A DNA stretch of 64,000 bases from Oscillospiraceae bacterium (GCA_017432615.1 JAFRIV010000039.1:1-64000), one strand, 5' to 3'. Counted from the stretch's first letter, positions 25,115-33,252 are shown. Notes: a model not told the origin generated them from the sequence alone. A program made the numbers and translations.

Positions 25115-25884
25115 CACTGACAAAAGAAGAGAAAACGGTCCTGCTGGATGCCCTGCTGGATATGGGAAAGCTCTTGCTGGATTGCGGTGCCGAGATCAGC
25201 CGCGTGGAAGATACCCTGATCCGTCTTTCCCATGCCTACGGGGCGGAACGCGCCGATGTTTTTGTCATCACCTCGATCATCAGCCTGACGCTGGAATTTC
25301 CGAACGAGGAACCCCTGACAGAGACGCGGCGGATCTATTCCAGCACGGGAACGGATTTTCACCGTCTGGAAGATCTGAACCGCATAAGCCGCAGCTGCTG
25401 TCAATCCCCTTTACCGCCTGAGGAACTGAGAAACAGCCTGCAGAAAGTCTCTGAAGGCCGGAAACCGTTTTCTGTCATCCTGGTCGGAAGTATCCTCGCA
25501 GCCGGCGCCTTTTCCATTTTCTTCGGAGGGTCCTTTCCGGATGCGGTCGCAGCGGTTGTTTTTGCCGTCTGCATCAGTTTTCTGCAAAAACATTTTGAGA
25601 ACTATCAGGTCACCCCGGTGGGTTCCAATCTGCTGATCTCTTTTTTTATCGGGCTCGGTGCCGGGCTGCTGTGCCTTCTGATCCCCTCTCTGCACATGGA
25701 TAAGATCCTGATCGGAGACATCATGCTGCTGATCCCCGGGCTGGCAATGACCAATTCCATCCGGAATATGCTGGGCGGCAATACGATCTCCGGTATGATC
25801 CGCCTGACGGAAAGCCTGATTTGGGCTTTTGCTCTTGCAGGCGGATTTATGATCGCGATCCGGATCATCGATCTTCTGTCTTAG
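25111..25884 (+). CDS. threonine/serine exporter, ThrE N-terminal-domain subunit (YjjP type)
   Basis: 257 residues from the ATG that overlaps the previous stop (ATGA), preceded by GGAGAGG. N-terminal cytoplasmic ThrE domain (GKLLLDCGAEISRVEDTL at about 19-36; S-S-I-I-S-L segment) followed by about five membrane helices (from residue 125). This half works with the small C-terminal-domain subunit encoded next. ThrE-type exporters release Thr, Ser or small organic acids. Overlap with the previous gene may be chance read-through coupling. Confidence 0.85.
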   Translation: MTLTKEEKTVLLDALLDMGKLLLDCGAEISRVEDTLIRLSHAYGAERADVFVITSIISLTLEFPNEEPLTETRRIYSSTGTDFHRLEDLNRISRSCCQSPLPPEELRNSLQKVSEGRKPFSVILVGSILAAGAFSIFFGGSFPDAVAAVVFAVCISFLQKHFENYQVTPVGSNLLISFFIGLGAGLLCLLIPSLHMDKILIGDIMLLIPGLAMTNSIRNMLGGNTISGMIRLTESLIWAFALAGGFMIAIRIIDLLS

Positions 25885-25899
25885 ACTGGGGGGAAGCGT

Positions 25900-26349
25900 A
25901 TGCGATATGTTTGGATCCAGCTGGCTGCTGCATATTTTGGTTCCCTGGGCTTTGCCCTGCTCATCGGGAACCGTTTCAGGCATCTGTTTTTTGCCGCCCT
26001 CGGCGGGATGCTGACATGGGGTTGTTATCTGGCTATCCATTGGGTGCTGCCGAGTATTTTTCTGGCAAACCTTTGCGCCTCCATTGTGGCTGTCTGTTAT
26101 TCCGAGGCGTTTGCACACTGGCATAAATGCCCGGCTGTTTTGTTTCTTGTGCCCGGGATCATTCCGCTTGTTCCGGGCGGGACCCTGTATGAAACAATGA
26201 AGAACGCTGTAGAGGGGGAACTGTCCGCAGCGAATGCCTGCGGCCGTGAAACCCTGATCTGTGCGCTGGCCATTGCCGCAGGGATCGGCTTCGGCACAGT
26301 TCTTCGCAAACTGAGTTATGCGAGAAAACAGACCGATTCAAACCTGTAA
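25900..26349 (+). CDS. threonine/serine exporter, ThrE C-terminal-domain subunit (YjjB type)
   Basis: 149 residues, about four membrane helices. The conserved VPGIIPLVPGGTLYETM motif near residue 82-98 is diagnostic of the small ThrE half. GGGGG-rich ribosome site; 15 bp after the larger subunit. Transcript ends in the terminator at 26354-26397. Confidence 0.88.
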   Translation: MRYVWIQLAAAYFGSLGFALLIGNRFRHLFFAALGGMLTWGCYLAIHWVLPSIFLANLCASIVAVCYSEAFAHWHKCPAVLFLVPGIIPLVPGGTLYETMKNAVEGELSAANACGRETLICALAIAAGIGFGTVLRKLSYARKQTDSNL

Positions 26350-26397
26350 AAAAGAGAGTGCCTCCGTTCATTCATCCCGGAGGCACTCTCTTTTTTT
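26350..26397. terminator. bidirectional rho-independent terminator
   Basis: GAGAGTGCCTCCG (26354-26366) pairs perfectly with CGGAGGCACTCTC (26378-26390), flanked by A-run and T-run. It serves both the rightward exporter operon and the leftward feo operon. Confidence 0.92.
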
Positions 26398-26411
26398 GTT
26401 CCTGTCAAACT

Positions 26412-26834
26412 CTATCTGACGGAAATACCCGTAACACGATAACCCGTCGCCTCAATAACCTGTCTGAGTTTTTCCTGATCCAACGGCGCGGCGCTGATGA
26501 TCCGCGTCTCCCCCTTCTGATGGGAAGAACTGACTTTTTTCACCGTAAAGGATCTCCGGACGGCATCGTTGATGTGCGCTTCGCACATCCCGCACATCAT
26601 TCCGTCGATGGAAACGACCGTTTCAGCAGAGAGGTCAGCGGCGGACGCATCCTGCCGCGAAGAAGAAGGTTTTGAATAAGAGGCACACCCTCCGCAGGCG
26701 GCACAACTGCCGCCGCAGGAACAGCTGCCGTTTTTTCGGTCCCGCACCATACGGCGGACAGCAAGGCCGACTGCCGCAGCCAAAACGGCAAGGATCAGCA
26801 GATTGATGGCATTGTTCTGCAGCCACTGCAGCAT
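26412..26834 (-). CDS. FeoB-associated Cys-rich membrane protein fused to a heavy-metal-associated domain
   Basis: 140 residues from the ATG with AAGGAGG nine bases upstream. N-terminal membrane helix (about 8-26), then the Cys-rich FeoB-associated segment SCSCGGSCAACGGCASY (about 38-54). A C-terminal heavy-metal-associated (HMA) domain (about 75-138) has the metal site GMMCGMCEAH, CxxC preceded by Met. FeoB-associated proteins are normally about 50 residues with no HMA domain. Last gene of the feo operon, 40 bp after feoB. May deliver or sense Fe, Cu or another metal; unproven. Confidence 0.75.
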   Translation of the reverse strand: MLQWLQNNAINLLILAVLAAAVGLAVRRMVRDRKNGSCSCGGSCAACGGCASYSKPSSSRQDASAADLSAETVVSIDGMMCGMCEAHINDAVRRSFTVKKVSSSHQKGETRIISAAPLDQEKLRQVIEATGYRVTGISVR

Positions 26835-26874
26835 GAGATTCTTCCTCCTTTCCAATTCCTTCCTTCCGTCTTTT

Positions 26875-29196
26875 TCAGTTGATTGTCAGTTTTTGAGCTT
26901 CTTTGTAAGGACGGAAGACCTGATATAGCAGGCAAGCCAGCACTGCAACCGCTGTCACCAGCCCGGGAATACTGATATTCCCGACAAACATACCGCCGAT
27001 CTGATAGACCATCAGCGCAACCGCATAGGCGAACAGGCACATATATCCGATGGCAAACCAGGTCCATTTCCGGTTGTTCATCTCCCGTTTGATGGCGCCC
27101 ATTGCCGCAAAGCACGGTGCGCAAAGCAGGTTGAAGAGCATAAAACAGAATGCAGCGAGCTTCCCGTGGCCGTTTGAGAATTTGTTAAAGTCACTTTCGA
27201 CATTGTTCCAGACCTGAGAGCCCTCTTCATCCAGTTCCTCCATCACCGGTTCTCCGTTTTCGTCAAACAACGGCTCTCCGGTTTCTTCGTCCACTGCCTG
27301 TGCAGCCCTCGCATCATAATTATACAACACACCGAACGTTCCCACAACCTCTTCTTTGGCGACAAGGCCGGTCACTGTGGCAACAGCCGGTCTCCAGGAT
27401 CCAAACCCCAGGGGGCTAAAGACCGGGGATACTGCATTACCGATACCGGCAAGGATGGAATCATCCATCGGGACCACCTCATCCTCGGTAATCCCCATCT
27501 TATCCGCAAGGGCTGTAACATATTCGTCCGTAACCAGCGTTTCCTCTTCAAAGAGTTTCTCCACCATGCCGAATTTCCCGTTGACAAACCCGAAACCGGA
27601 AAGGAACCAGATAATGATGGAGCTGAGCAGGATCACTGTCCCTGCCCTTTTGATAAAGGACCAGCCGCGCTCCCATGTGCCGCGCAGCACATTGCCCGCA
27701 GAGGGCACATGATAAGCCGGCAGTTCCATCACAAACGGAGCAGGGTCGCCGGCAAACATTTTTGTTTTTTTCAGCATAATGCCGGAAAGGATGATCGCCG
27801 CCACGCCGATAAAGTAAGCGGAAACCGCTATCGCTCCGCTGCCCCCGAAAAGGGCGCCGGCAATCAGGCCGATGATCGGCATTTTTGCCCCGCAGGGAAT
27901 AAAGCAGGTCGTCATGATCGTCATGCGGCGATCCCGCTCGTTTTCAATGGTCCGGGATGCCATGACCCCCGGTACACCGCAGCCTGTACCGACAAGCATC
28001 GGGATAAAGGATTTTCCCGAAAGGCCGAAGCGGCGAAAGATCCTGTCCATGATGAAGGCGATGCGGGCCATGTAACCGCAGTCTTCCAGTATACAAAGCA
28101 TCAGGAAGAGCACCAGCATCTGCGGCACAAACCCGAGCACTGCCCCGACGCCGGCAAAGATACCGTCTGCCACAAGGCCGGTCAGCCAGTCAGCTGCGCC
28201 GAGGTTTTCCATGATCGTACGGGAACCTTCCGTCAGCCACGCGCCGCCGAGCACATCATTGGTCCAGTCCGTCAGGAAGGAACCGAACGGCCCCATCGCG
28301 ACCCAATAGACCAGCCACATCACCACCGCAAAAATCGGCAGTGCGAGGATGCGGTTTGTGACGATCTGATCGATCTTGTCAGAAGTGCTCAGCTGCCCCT
28401 TGCCTGCTTTTTTATAACAGCTTTTCATCAGCTCGGCAATATAAATATACCGCTCATTGGTAATGATGCTTTCCGCATCGTCATCCAGTTCCGCCTCGGC
28501 AGCGGTAATGTCTTTTTCAATATGGGCTTTCACGCTGTCTGATAAGTGCAGCTTCTCAAGGACTTTCTCATCCCGTTCAAACAGTTTGATCGCATACCAG
28601 CGCTGCTGTTCCTCCGGCAGATCATGCACGGTCACTTCCTCAATATGGGCAAGTGCATGCTCCACCGCACCGGAAAAAGTATGCTGCGGAATTGTTTTCG
28701 TCCTCCCTGCAGCTTCGATTGCCGCCTCGGCCGCCTCCCTGATCCCGTCACGTTTCAGTGCCGAGATTTCAACGATCCGGCAGGCAAGCTGGCGGGAGAG
28801 TTCGGATGTGTTGATCTTATCGCCGTTTTTACGGACAAGATCCATCATATTCAGAGCAATGATCACCGGAATACCGAGTTCGGTCAGCTGTGTCGTCAGA
28901 TAGAGATTGCGCTCCAGGTTGGTCGCGTCGACGATATTCAAAATAACGTCCGGACGCTCTTCGATCAGGTAATTTCTGGCGACGACCTCTTCCAGCGTAT
29001 AAGGCGAAAGCGAGTATATCCCCGGCAGATCGGTTATGATCACATCATTATGCTCCTGGAGCCGGCCTTCCTTTTTTTCTACGGTGACGCCCGGCCAGTT
29101 TCCTACGTACTGTGTTGTCCCTGTCAGAGCATTGAAAAGCGTGGTCTTTCCACAGTTTGGATTTCCCGCAAGGGCGATGCGAATTTGCTTCTCCAT
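26875..29196 (-). CDS. feoB: ferrous iron transporter FeoB
   Basis: 773 residues. N-terminal G domain: G1 GNPNCGKTTLFN (about 10-21), G3 DLPGIYSLS, G4 NMMD. A helical GDI-like domain to about 265 is followed by the membrane part with the two Gate domains (CGYMARIAFIMDRI and GTGCGVPG...). The cytoplasmic-looking loop at about 635-670 is unusually acidic (EETGEPLFDENGEPVMEELD). Imports Fe2+ in anaerobic bacteria. Third gene of the operon after two FeoA proteins. Confidence 0.95.
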   Translation of the reverse strand: MEKQIRIALAGNPNCGKTTLFNALTGTTQYVGNWPGVTVEKKEGRLQEHNDVIITDLPGIYSLSPYTLEEVVARNYLIEERPDVILNIVDATNLERNLYLTTQLTELGIPVIIALNMMDLVRKNGDKINTSELSRQLACRIVEISALKRDGIREAAEAAIEAAGRTKTIPQHTFSGAVEHALAHIEEVTVHDLPEEQQRWYAIKLFERDEKVLEKLHLSDSVKAHIEKDITAAEAELDDDAESIITNERYIYIAELMKSCYKKAGKGQLSTSDKIDQIVTNRILALPIFAVVMWLVYWVAMGPFGSFLTDWTNDVLGGAWLTEGSRTIMENLGAADWLTGLVADGIFAGVGAVLGFVPQMLVLFLMLCILEDCGYMARIAFIMDRIFRRFGLSGKSFIPMLVGTGCGVPGVMASRTIENERDRRMTIMTTCFIPCGAKMPIIGLIAGALFGGSGAIAVSAYFIGVAAIILSGIMLKKTKMFAGDPAPFVMELPAYHVPSAGNVLRGTWERGWSFIKRAGTVILLSSIIIWFLSGFGFVNGKFGMVEKLFEEETLVTDEYVTALADKMGITEDEVVPMDDSILAGIGNAVSPVFSPLGFGSWRPAVATVTGLVAKEEVVGTFGVLYNYDARAAQAVDEETGEPLFDENGEPVMEELDEEGSQVWNNVESDFNKFSNGHGKLAAFCFMLFNLLCAPCFAAMGAIKREMNNRKWTWFAIGYMCLFAYAVALMVYQIGGMFVGNISIPGLVTAVAVLACLLYQVFRPYKEAQKLTIN

Positions 29197-29261
29197 TTTC
29201 CTCTCCTTCAGTTCAATTATTCATACTAAAGTTTGATTTATTTAACCGTAACCCAAAAAAA

Positions 29262-29492
29262 TTATTCTTCCACTTCTATCATGTCGGCATCCGCCTTGCG
29301 CAGGGACAGTTCATACCCGCGCACATTGACTTCGATCGGATCTCCCAGCGGCGCTACCTTTCGAACATAGATCTCCACATTGCGTGTGATCCCCATATCC
29401 ATAATACGGCGCTTCACGGCTCCTTCCCCATGCAGTCTGACGACTTTGCAGGTCTCGCCTATCCTGACATCTCTCAGCGTTTTCATTCTCAT
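29262..29492 (-). CDS. FeoA domain protein (second in the operon)
   Basis: 76 residues, an SH3-like FeoA fold: TLRDVRIGETCKVVRL, then RRIMDMGITRNVEIYV, then PIEVNVRGYELSLRKADADMI. The start could be this ATG or the one two codons later; AAGGGG stands close to the first. FeoA proteins bind and help FeoB. Encoded 7 bp after the other FeoA gene, so two distinct FeoA copies work beside one FeoB. Confidence 0.9.
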   Translation of the reverse strand: MRMKTLRDVRIGETCKVVRLHGEGAVKRRIMDMGITRNVEIYVRKVAPLGDPIEVNVRGYELSLRKADADMIEVEE

Positions 29493-29499
29493 TTCCCCT

Positions 29500-29712
29500 T
29501 TAAATCATTATTTTCCCGGCCATTTCCCGGCTGATGGCGATCCGGGAATCTTTCACATTGACGATCAGGTTCCCGCCTATCTCGGATACAACAGAAACAT
29601 TCCCGCCGACAACAAATCCCAGATCTTCCAGGTGTTTTTTCACATCAGGGTTTCCCCCGACTTTCCTGATAATGACTTCTTCCCCCGGATTGGAAAGAAT
29701 GAGCGGCATCAT
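29500..29712 (-). CDS. FeoA domain protein (first in the operon)
   Basis: 70 residues from the ATG with GGAGGTG five bases upstream; an upstream in-frame codon is rejected because it falls inside the operator palindrome. The pattern PLILSNPGEEVIIRKVGG, HLEDLGFVVGG, GNLIVNVKDSRIAISREMAGKI fits FeoA. Leads the feo operon behind a near-consensus promoter and palindrome (29735-29783). Confidence 0.88.
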   Translation of the reverse strand: MMPLILSNPGEEVIIRKVGGNPDVKKHLEDLGFVVGGNVSVVSEIGGNLIVNVKDSRIAISREMAGKIMI

Positions 29713-29734
29713 TTGTTCACCTCCAATTAAATTC

Positions 29735-29757
29735 AACTAATTATTTATGAATTAGTT
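29735..29757. promoter_or_regulatory. palindromic operator candidate of the feo operon
   Basis: AACTAATT, seven-base spacer, AATTAGTT: perfect 8-bp arms. It overlaps the promoter -10 and the expected transcription start, where a repressor would act. Iron-dependent DtxR/IdeR or Fur control is plausible from context; the arms are not an obvious consensus for either. Confidence 0.65.
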
Positions 29758-29783
29758 ATAGCACTCTAACCGTCAATTGTCAA
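29755..29783 (-). promoter_or_regulatory. sigma-A promoter of the feo operon
   Basis: Minus strand TTGACA (29783-29778), 17-bp spacer, TATAAC (29760-29755). 43 bp before the first feoA start. Confidence 0.8.
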
Positions 29784-29864
29784 TAGTTAATTATTATAAA
29801 CTGTTTCTGTTCCCGCTCCGATGCCTGTTCTTCGATGAAGGACCGCCCGTCATGCGGGTAAGGG

Positions 29865-29899
29865 AAAACCCCTGAAAACCGTGCGTTTTCAGGGGTTTT
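29865..29899. terminator. bidirectional hairpin terminator
   Basis: AAAACCCCTGAAAAC (29865-29879) and GTTTTCAGGGGTTTT (29885-29899) form a perfect 15-bp stem with a five-base loop. Lies between the feo promoter and the L,D-transpeptidase-like gene. It would stop the leftward transcript from 29998-30741. The flanks 29784-29864 and 29900-29997 hold no convincing gene. Confidence 0.8.
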
Positions 29900-29997
29900 G
29901 GCTTGGCTCTTCAGAGACAGAATTGAACCTATCGGCTCAAAGGGCACCGCTTTGATTGGGAAGCGGAACTCTGTGCCGAAGAAATAAAGCAAGCGTC

Positions 29998-30741
29998 TCA
30001 GAAACTGCCGCCCAGGTTCTCCAGCGTGTCGATGACCACGACGCAGTCTTCCCGGACTGTCTGCATCACCAGCTTCATCAGGTTCTCGGGCAGCGCTACG
30101 CAGCCGCCGGTGTAGGGCTTGAGCGGGCCGAAGCAGTGCAGGAAGATCGCGGAGCCGCGGCCGGGTGTGCCTTCCTCATTAAAGCTGATGTTCAGGCAGT
30201 ACTGGTACTGATATTCATAGTCTACGATGTGCTCGCTGTCGTCCATGACGAGCTCCGGGACCTCCCGGATGTCCACCATCCGGTTGTACTGCCGGTCCGG
30301 ATCGCCGGACCAGTAGGTGTTGTCATCCACTCGGATGTAAGGGATCGCGCAGCCGGGGTCGGCGGCTATGCCGAAGGCCTTGTTGAAGTGATAGACCCCG
30401 ATCGGCGTCTGGGCGCAGTCCTCCCTGTGGTCCTCATCTAAGCAGAGACCGTTCAGGCCGACAAAACCGGGGGTGGAGAGGATCTGCTTCCAGTTCCCCG
30501 CCTCATCCCGCTGGTGCATCGAAATGGTGGCTGTCGTTTTGTCCATGCCGAGTCCTGCGACTACAAGCAGCTGGGTCACGGCCTCATCCTTTGCCGCAGG
30601 AAGGTCTGCCACCCACGCGGGGGAATCCGTCACATGCTGGATGCTTGCGTGCAGCCCGTCCGGGCTTTCTTCTGCCAGCGCGGTACCGGTAAGGGTCAGC
30701 CCCATGACCAGTGCGATCAGGGTCAGGATCTGTTTCTTCAT
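29998..30741 (-). CDS. secreted YkuD-type L,D-transpeptidase-like protein
   Basis: 247 residues from the ATG with GGAGGAG seven bases upstream. Signal peptide with probable cleavage after TGTALA (about residue 22). The catalytic region has the His in AIFLHCFGP (about 208) and the Cys in YTGGCVALP (about 220), the order expected for YkuD/ErfK enzymes, plus the upstream TPIGVYHFNKAFGI motif. These enzymes cross-link or modify peptidoglycan. The serine/threonine-His-Gly-Cys consensus is changed to T-G-G-C, as in the YkuD branch of COG3786. Confidence 0.78.
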   Translation of the reverse strand: MKKQILTLIALVMGLTLTGTALAEESPDGLHASIQHVTDSPAWVADLPAAKDEAVTQLLVVAGLGMDKTTATISMHQRDEAGNWKQILSTPGFVGLNGLCLDEDHREDCAQTPIGVYHFNKAFGIAADPGCAIPYIRVDDNTYWSGDPDRQYNRMVDIREVPELVMDDSEHIVDYEYQYQYCLNISFNEEGTPGRGSAIFLHCFGPLKPYTGGCVALPENLMKLVMQTVREDCVVVIDTLENLGGSF

Positions 30742-30880
30742 GGTTTGTCTCCTCCGTTTCAAATCTTTTCTGTTCTCTCTTTTCAGGATAAAGGAATTTC
30801 TTATGAAAGCAGCGCTCCTGCGCGTTTCCGGATCTCTGTTTTATAAAAAAGGTTGATGTACCCTTCCGGGCAGACAGCTT

Positions 30881-31342
30881 TCAAATTTCTGCAGGAGGCT
30901 CCCCGGGATGCTCCGGGTCCAGATGTTCCGAAGATGGCGTCAGGGGGAAAAACAGTGTCAGAATATTACGGTCTTCCTTCCGTTCATAGCGCATGGAAGA
31001 GACGCACCGGCGGATCAGATTCAATCCCATGCCGCCATTGTCCAGCTGTTCAAATTCCTTGTTTTCCGAAATAGCGGCAGTCGAGTCAAAGGGGACGCCG
31101 TTGTCGGAAAAGGAAACACTGAGCCGGTCGCCGTCTGTTCTGCAGGCGAAGTCTAAACTCGAGGCTCCGGAATAATATACGAGATTCGACAGCGCTTCAT
31201 CACAGGCAAGCAGTGCCTGCCGGGTCTCGTGGCTGTCCCCGGCAGCGGCAAAGACGGCTTCCTTGACCGTGTCAAAGGCCGACAGTTCAATCGGAACAGA
31301 TGTGTGCGCTGAGTCCAGTGAGCCGCTTTCATTCGTGTTCAC
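30881..31342 (-). CDS. RsbW/SpoIIAB-like ATP-binding protein (anti-sigma kinase family)
   Basis: 153 residues, HATPase_c_2 fold. N-box DEALSNLVYYSGA at about 48-60, G1 box FSDNGVPFD near 85, G2 box GGMGLNLIRR near 108. Family members hold a sigma factor and phosphorylate an anti-anti-sigma protein, or act in other switch systems; no sigma factor or STAS protein is adjacent. The start lies inside the preceding small gene (14-bp overlap), so the two are probably translated together. Confidence 0.8.
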   Translation of the reverse strand: MNTNESGSLDSAHTSVPIELSAFDTVKEAVFAAAGDSHETRQALLACDEALSNLVYYSGASSLDFACRTDGDRLSVSFSDNGVPFDSTAAISENKEFEQLDNGGMGLNLIRRCVSSMRYERKEDRNILTLFFPLTPSSEHLDPEHPGEPPAEI

Positions 31343-31502
31343 CCATTTTCTCTATCAGATCATGCAGGCTCTTATCATGCTGGGCCTGCGTGATCGCGCC
31401 GTGTTCTAAAAAGCCATCGAGCAGCGCCTTTTGCCGCAAGAACAGCAGATGGTTTTTCTCCTCATATGAGAGAGCGGACCATTCTTTGTTTTCGATTTCC
31501 AT
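31329..31502 (-). CDS. small conserved-looking protein upstream of the RsbW-like gene
   Basis: 57 residues starting at ATG (MEIENKEWSAL); a GTG three codons earlier is the alternative. Charged and helical, ending in LLDGFLEHGAITQAQHDKSLHDLIEKMG. Not recognised beyond a general likeness to short helical partner proteins. The 14-bp overlap with the kinase-like gene suggests a functional pair. Confidence 0.55.
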   Translation of the reverse strand: MEIENKEWSALSYEEKNHLLFLRQKALLDGFLEHGAITQAQHDKSLHDLIEKMGEHE

Positions 31503-31684
31503 AATAATCACCGCGCACGATTATACCATTTCCCAAGCCAGATAACAAGGACAAAGCCCACAAGCGACAATGCCTGTGAGCTTTATGCTATGGTTTATCA
31601 ATGACCTCTGCCAGCCCCAAGTTAAAGATCGCAGCCGTCCGATCTTGCAGGACAAACCCGGGCACTCGGTAAGAGTGGTCAGAA

Positions 31685-31822
31685 TCCCATTTATACATCA
31701 ATGGCACTGAGCTGGTGGAACTCGTTTTGAAGTACTACGGCCAGCTCAGCGAGAAATACCAAAAAATGATCCCACTGAAGCTGGTGTACATACCCGTGAC
31801 TTTGGACACCGACTCAAATTGA
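31685..31822 (+). pseudogene. C-terminal remnant of an unidentified protein
   Basis: The frame reads YINGTELVELVLKYYGQL then IPLKLVYIPV, which looks like real protein, but a stop lies in frame at 31670-31672 and there is no start codon. The closing stop (31820-31822) sits inside the first copy of the 39-bp repeat. Parent family not recognised with confidence. Confidence 0.35.
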
Positions 31823-31888
31823 ACGATTCCCCCTCTGTGAGAACGATACCCCTCAAATTGAACGATACCCCTCTGTGAGAACGATTTG
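31813..31888. repeat. two tandem copies of a 39-bp repeat
   Basis: Copies begin at 31813 and 31852 with CTCAAATTGAACGAT and share CCCCTCTGTGAGAACGAT. Two near-identical tandem copies at the edge of a degraded stretch resemble the multiple terminal repeats of IS21-type elements, but no transposase remains and this is a guess. Confidence 0.7.
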
Positions 31889-32644
31889 TCCGAGAGAGGG
31901 GTGCCGGGAACACCTGAAAAAGCATAAACGCCGCTGAGGAGAGAGCTGCGGTGTATGCACTGAGATGAAAGCCGTCTCTCCACACCACCGCACCAGGGGC
32001 GGCCACAAACGCACCCGGAGCAGCGCAGCGTGGGCGGCAGACAAAGGAACTCTGCAACGATTGTACAGACCGAGCCCACTGCTGACGCTGTGAAGGGAGC
32101 GGATTGCGTCCGCCTTGACAGACTGCATAAGAAAGCGGCAGGAAAGACAAGAGACTTAGACGCACTATAACAATTGCTGCAGAGCGCGTCCGACCGACAG
32201 GAGCGAAGCGACTGAGGCGGCCACGCGACAAACCATGCTGTGATTTTTTGTATGATGTAATAGCATACTAACACCTGCCGGAATCTTCTTGTCCTGGATA
32301 GAAACAATAAAGCAGAGGCCTCCGTCGGGGGCGCTTCTGAAAGTGAAGACGTCGCTCCGGCTATGCTCTCTGCTGGAAATAATATACCAGAAGAAGCCGT
32401 TCCCGTCAAGCAGAGATCAGCAGTGCGGACACAAGCACCACCGCACCAGCGAACTCTGAACACCTTGAAGCGCGCCAGCGCTGAAAGGTGGAAGAGTGAG
32501 CGGAGACCGGGACTGCACCAGCGAGCCTGCCGGAGCCTGCGCCTGCCGGATGCTGAGAACTGCCTGGATTGAAACTATGCTACGGCAGGCAGGGGCGAAG
32601 GCGGCGAGCGGAGATCCGGAAGGCTGGGAAAAAGCCGGAAATTC

Positions 32645-32684
32645 TGACAACTCATTTGACAACTTTGACAACCGTTTTGACAAC
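32645..32684. repeat. four TGACAAC heptamers spaced 12, 9 and 12 bp
   Basis: Heptamers at 32645, 32657, 32666 and 32678, separated by short T-rich spacers. Could be a clustered protein-binding site or the vestige of a repeat-containing gene. Confidence 0.65.
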
Positions 32685-32730
32685 TAAAAAGGAGCAAGAA
32701 GGAACACAAAGGAACAACTACGAAATCTCA

Positions 32731-32775
32731 AAGAACCGCCTATTCTCTTGACTTCTCAAGCAATAAGCGGTTCTT
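32731..32775 (-). terminator. hairpin downstream of tmRNA
   Basis: AAGAACCGC (32731-32739) pairs with GCGGTTCTT (32767-32775), continued by TATT/AATA and CTTGA/TCAAG inside. It begins right after a run of T that follows the tmRNA 3' end. Probably ends the ssrA transcript. Confidence 0.6.
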
Positions 32776-32783
32776 CAAAAAAA

Positions 32784-33129
32784 TGGAGGTGAGGAGAGTT
32801 GAACTCCTGTCCGAAAGCACTTCCTCAGAAACTTCTCCGGGCGCAGACGGTTATTTGCATTCCCTTGCCCGAGCGAGAGCCGTCACTCTCAGGGGCTTGG
32901 TAGCTTCATTGTACATGGTGCGCGCAAAGCTTAGCGCACGCACGTTCACCACCAGTCGACGCCCCATCCCCGGCCGTGGTCCTCCGAGGTGGAACGCTCG
33001 CTAATTAAGCAGCGAGAAGAACAGTGTTATCTTTGTTCTTTAATTTATAAAAATGCCCGTTTTATGGATGCCAGGCGCATCCGCCCGCTATTTCTGCCTC
33101 TGCACCCCCGTCGAAACCGTGACACCCCC
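32784..33129 (-). ncRNA. ssrA: tmRNA (transfer-messenger RNA)
   Basis: The 5' end reads GGGGGTGTCACGGTTTCGAC, the standard tmRNA opening. Its first seven bases pair with CACCTCC at the 3' end to form the acceptor stem. The T arm AGGAG-TTCAACT-CTCCT lies just inside. About 120 nt from the 5' end, a short frame ends NTVLLAA and a stop (TAA at 33007-33005), giving the tag tail LLAA. The exact resume codon is uncertain. CCA is not encoded. With SmpB it rescues stalled ribosomes and tags the chains for proteolysis. Length 346 nt, normal. Confidence 0.95.
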
Positions 33130-33146
33130 ATGATCTCACAGCACGC

Positions 33147-33184
33147 CCTGTCCGCTGGTAAGAACTGCCTTTGCAGCGGACAGG
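33147..33184 (-). other. 11-bp hairpin just before tmRNA
   Basis: CCTGTCCGCTG (33147-33157) pairs perfectly with CAGCGGACAGG (33174-33184). It lies between the cyclophilin stop and the tmRNA 5' end, without a T-tract. It could be a terminator for the smpB-cyclophilin transcript or a processing site if ssrA is cotranscribed. Confidence 0.55.
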
Positions 33185-33252
33185 CATGCGGTGTTTCCTG
33201 TAAAAAAAGGTCAGCGGTCTGTGTTCGGCAAAAACTGCTTTAAAAAGAAATA

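Larger units (their letters stand above)
31503..32730. other. gene-poor 1.2-kb stretch with repeats and remnants
   Basis: No intact gene is convincing. Open frames here are low-complexity, Cys/Ser/Arg-rich and lack ribosome sites. The stretch contains a coding remnant (31685-31822), a 39-bp tandem duplication (31813-31888), the phrase CACCACCGCACCAG twice (near 31984 and 32437) and a TGACAAC array (32645-32684). It looks like the decayed trace of a mobile element. Confidence 0.55.

Noticed and set aside
29780-29992. 70-codon open frame on the - strand
   Set aside because: It spans a 15-bp terminator hairpin and the feo promoter; more likely a noncoding element.
31813-31888. Intact IS21-type insertion sequence
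   Set aside because: Only two tandem repeat copies are seen; there are no istA or istB genes.
31735-32463. 242-codon open frame on the - strand in the gene-poor stretch
   Set aside because: Low-complexity Cys/Ser/Arg text including translated tandem repeats; no domain, no ribosome site.
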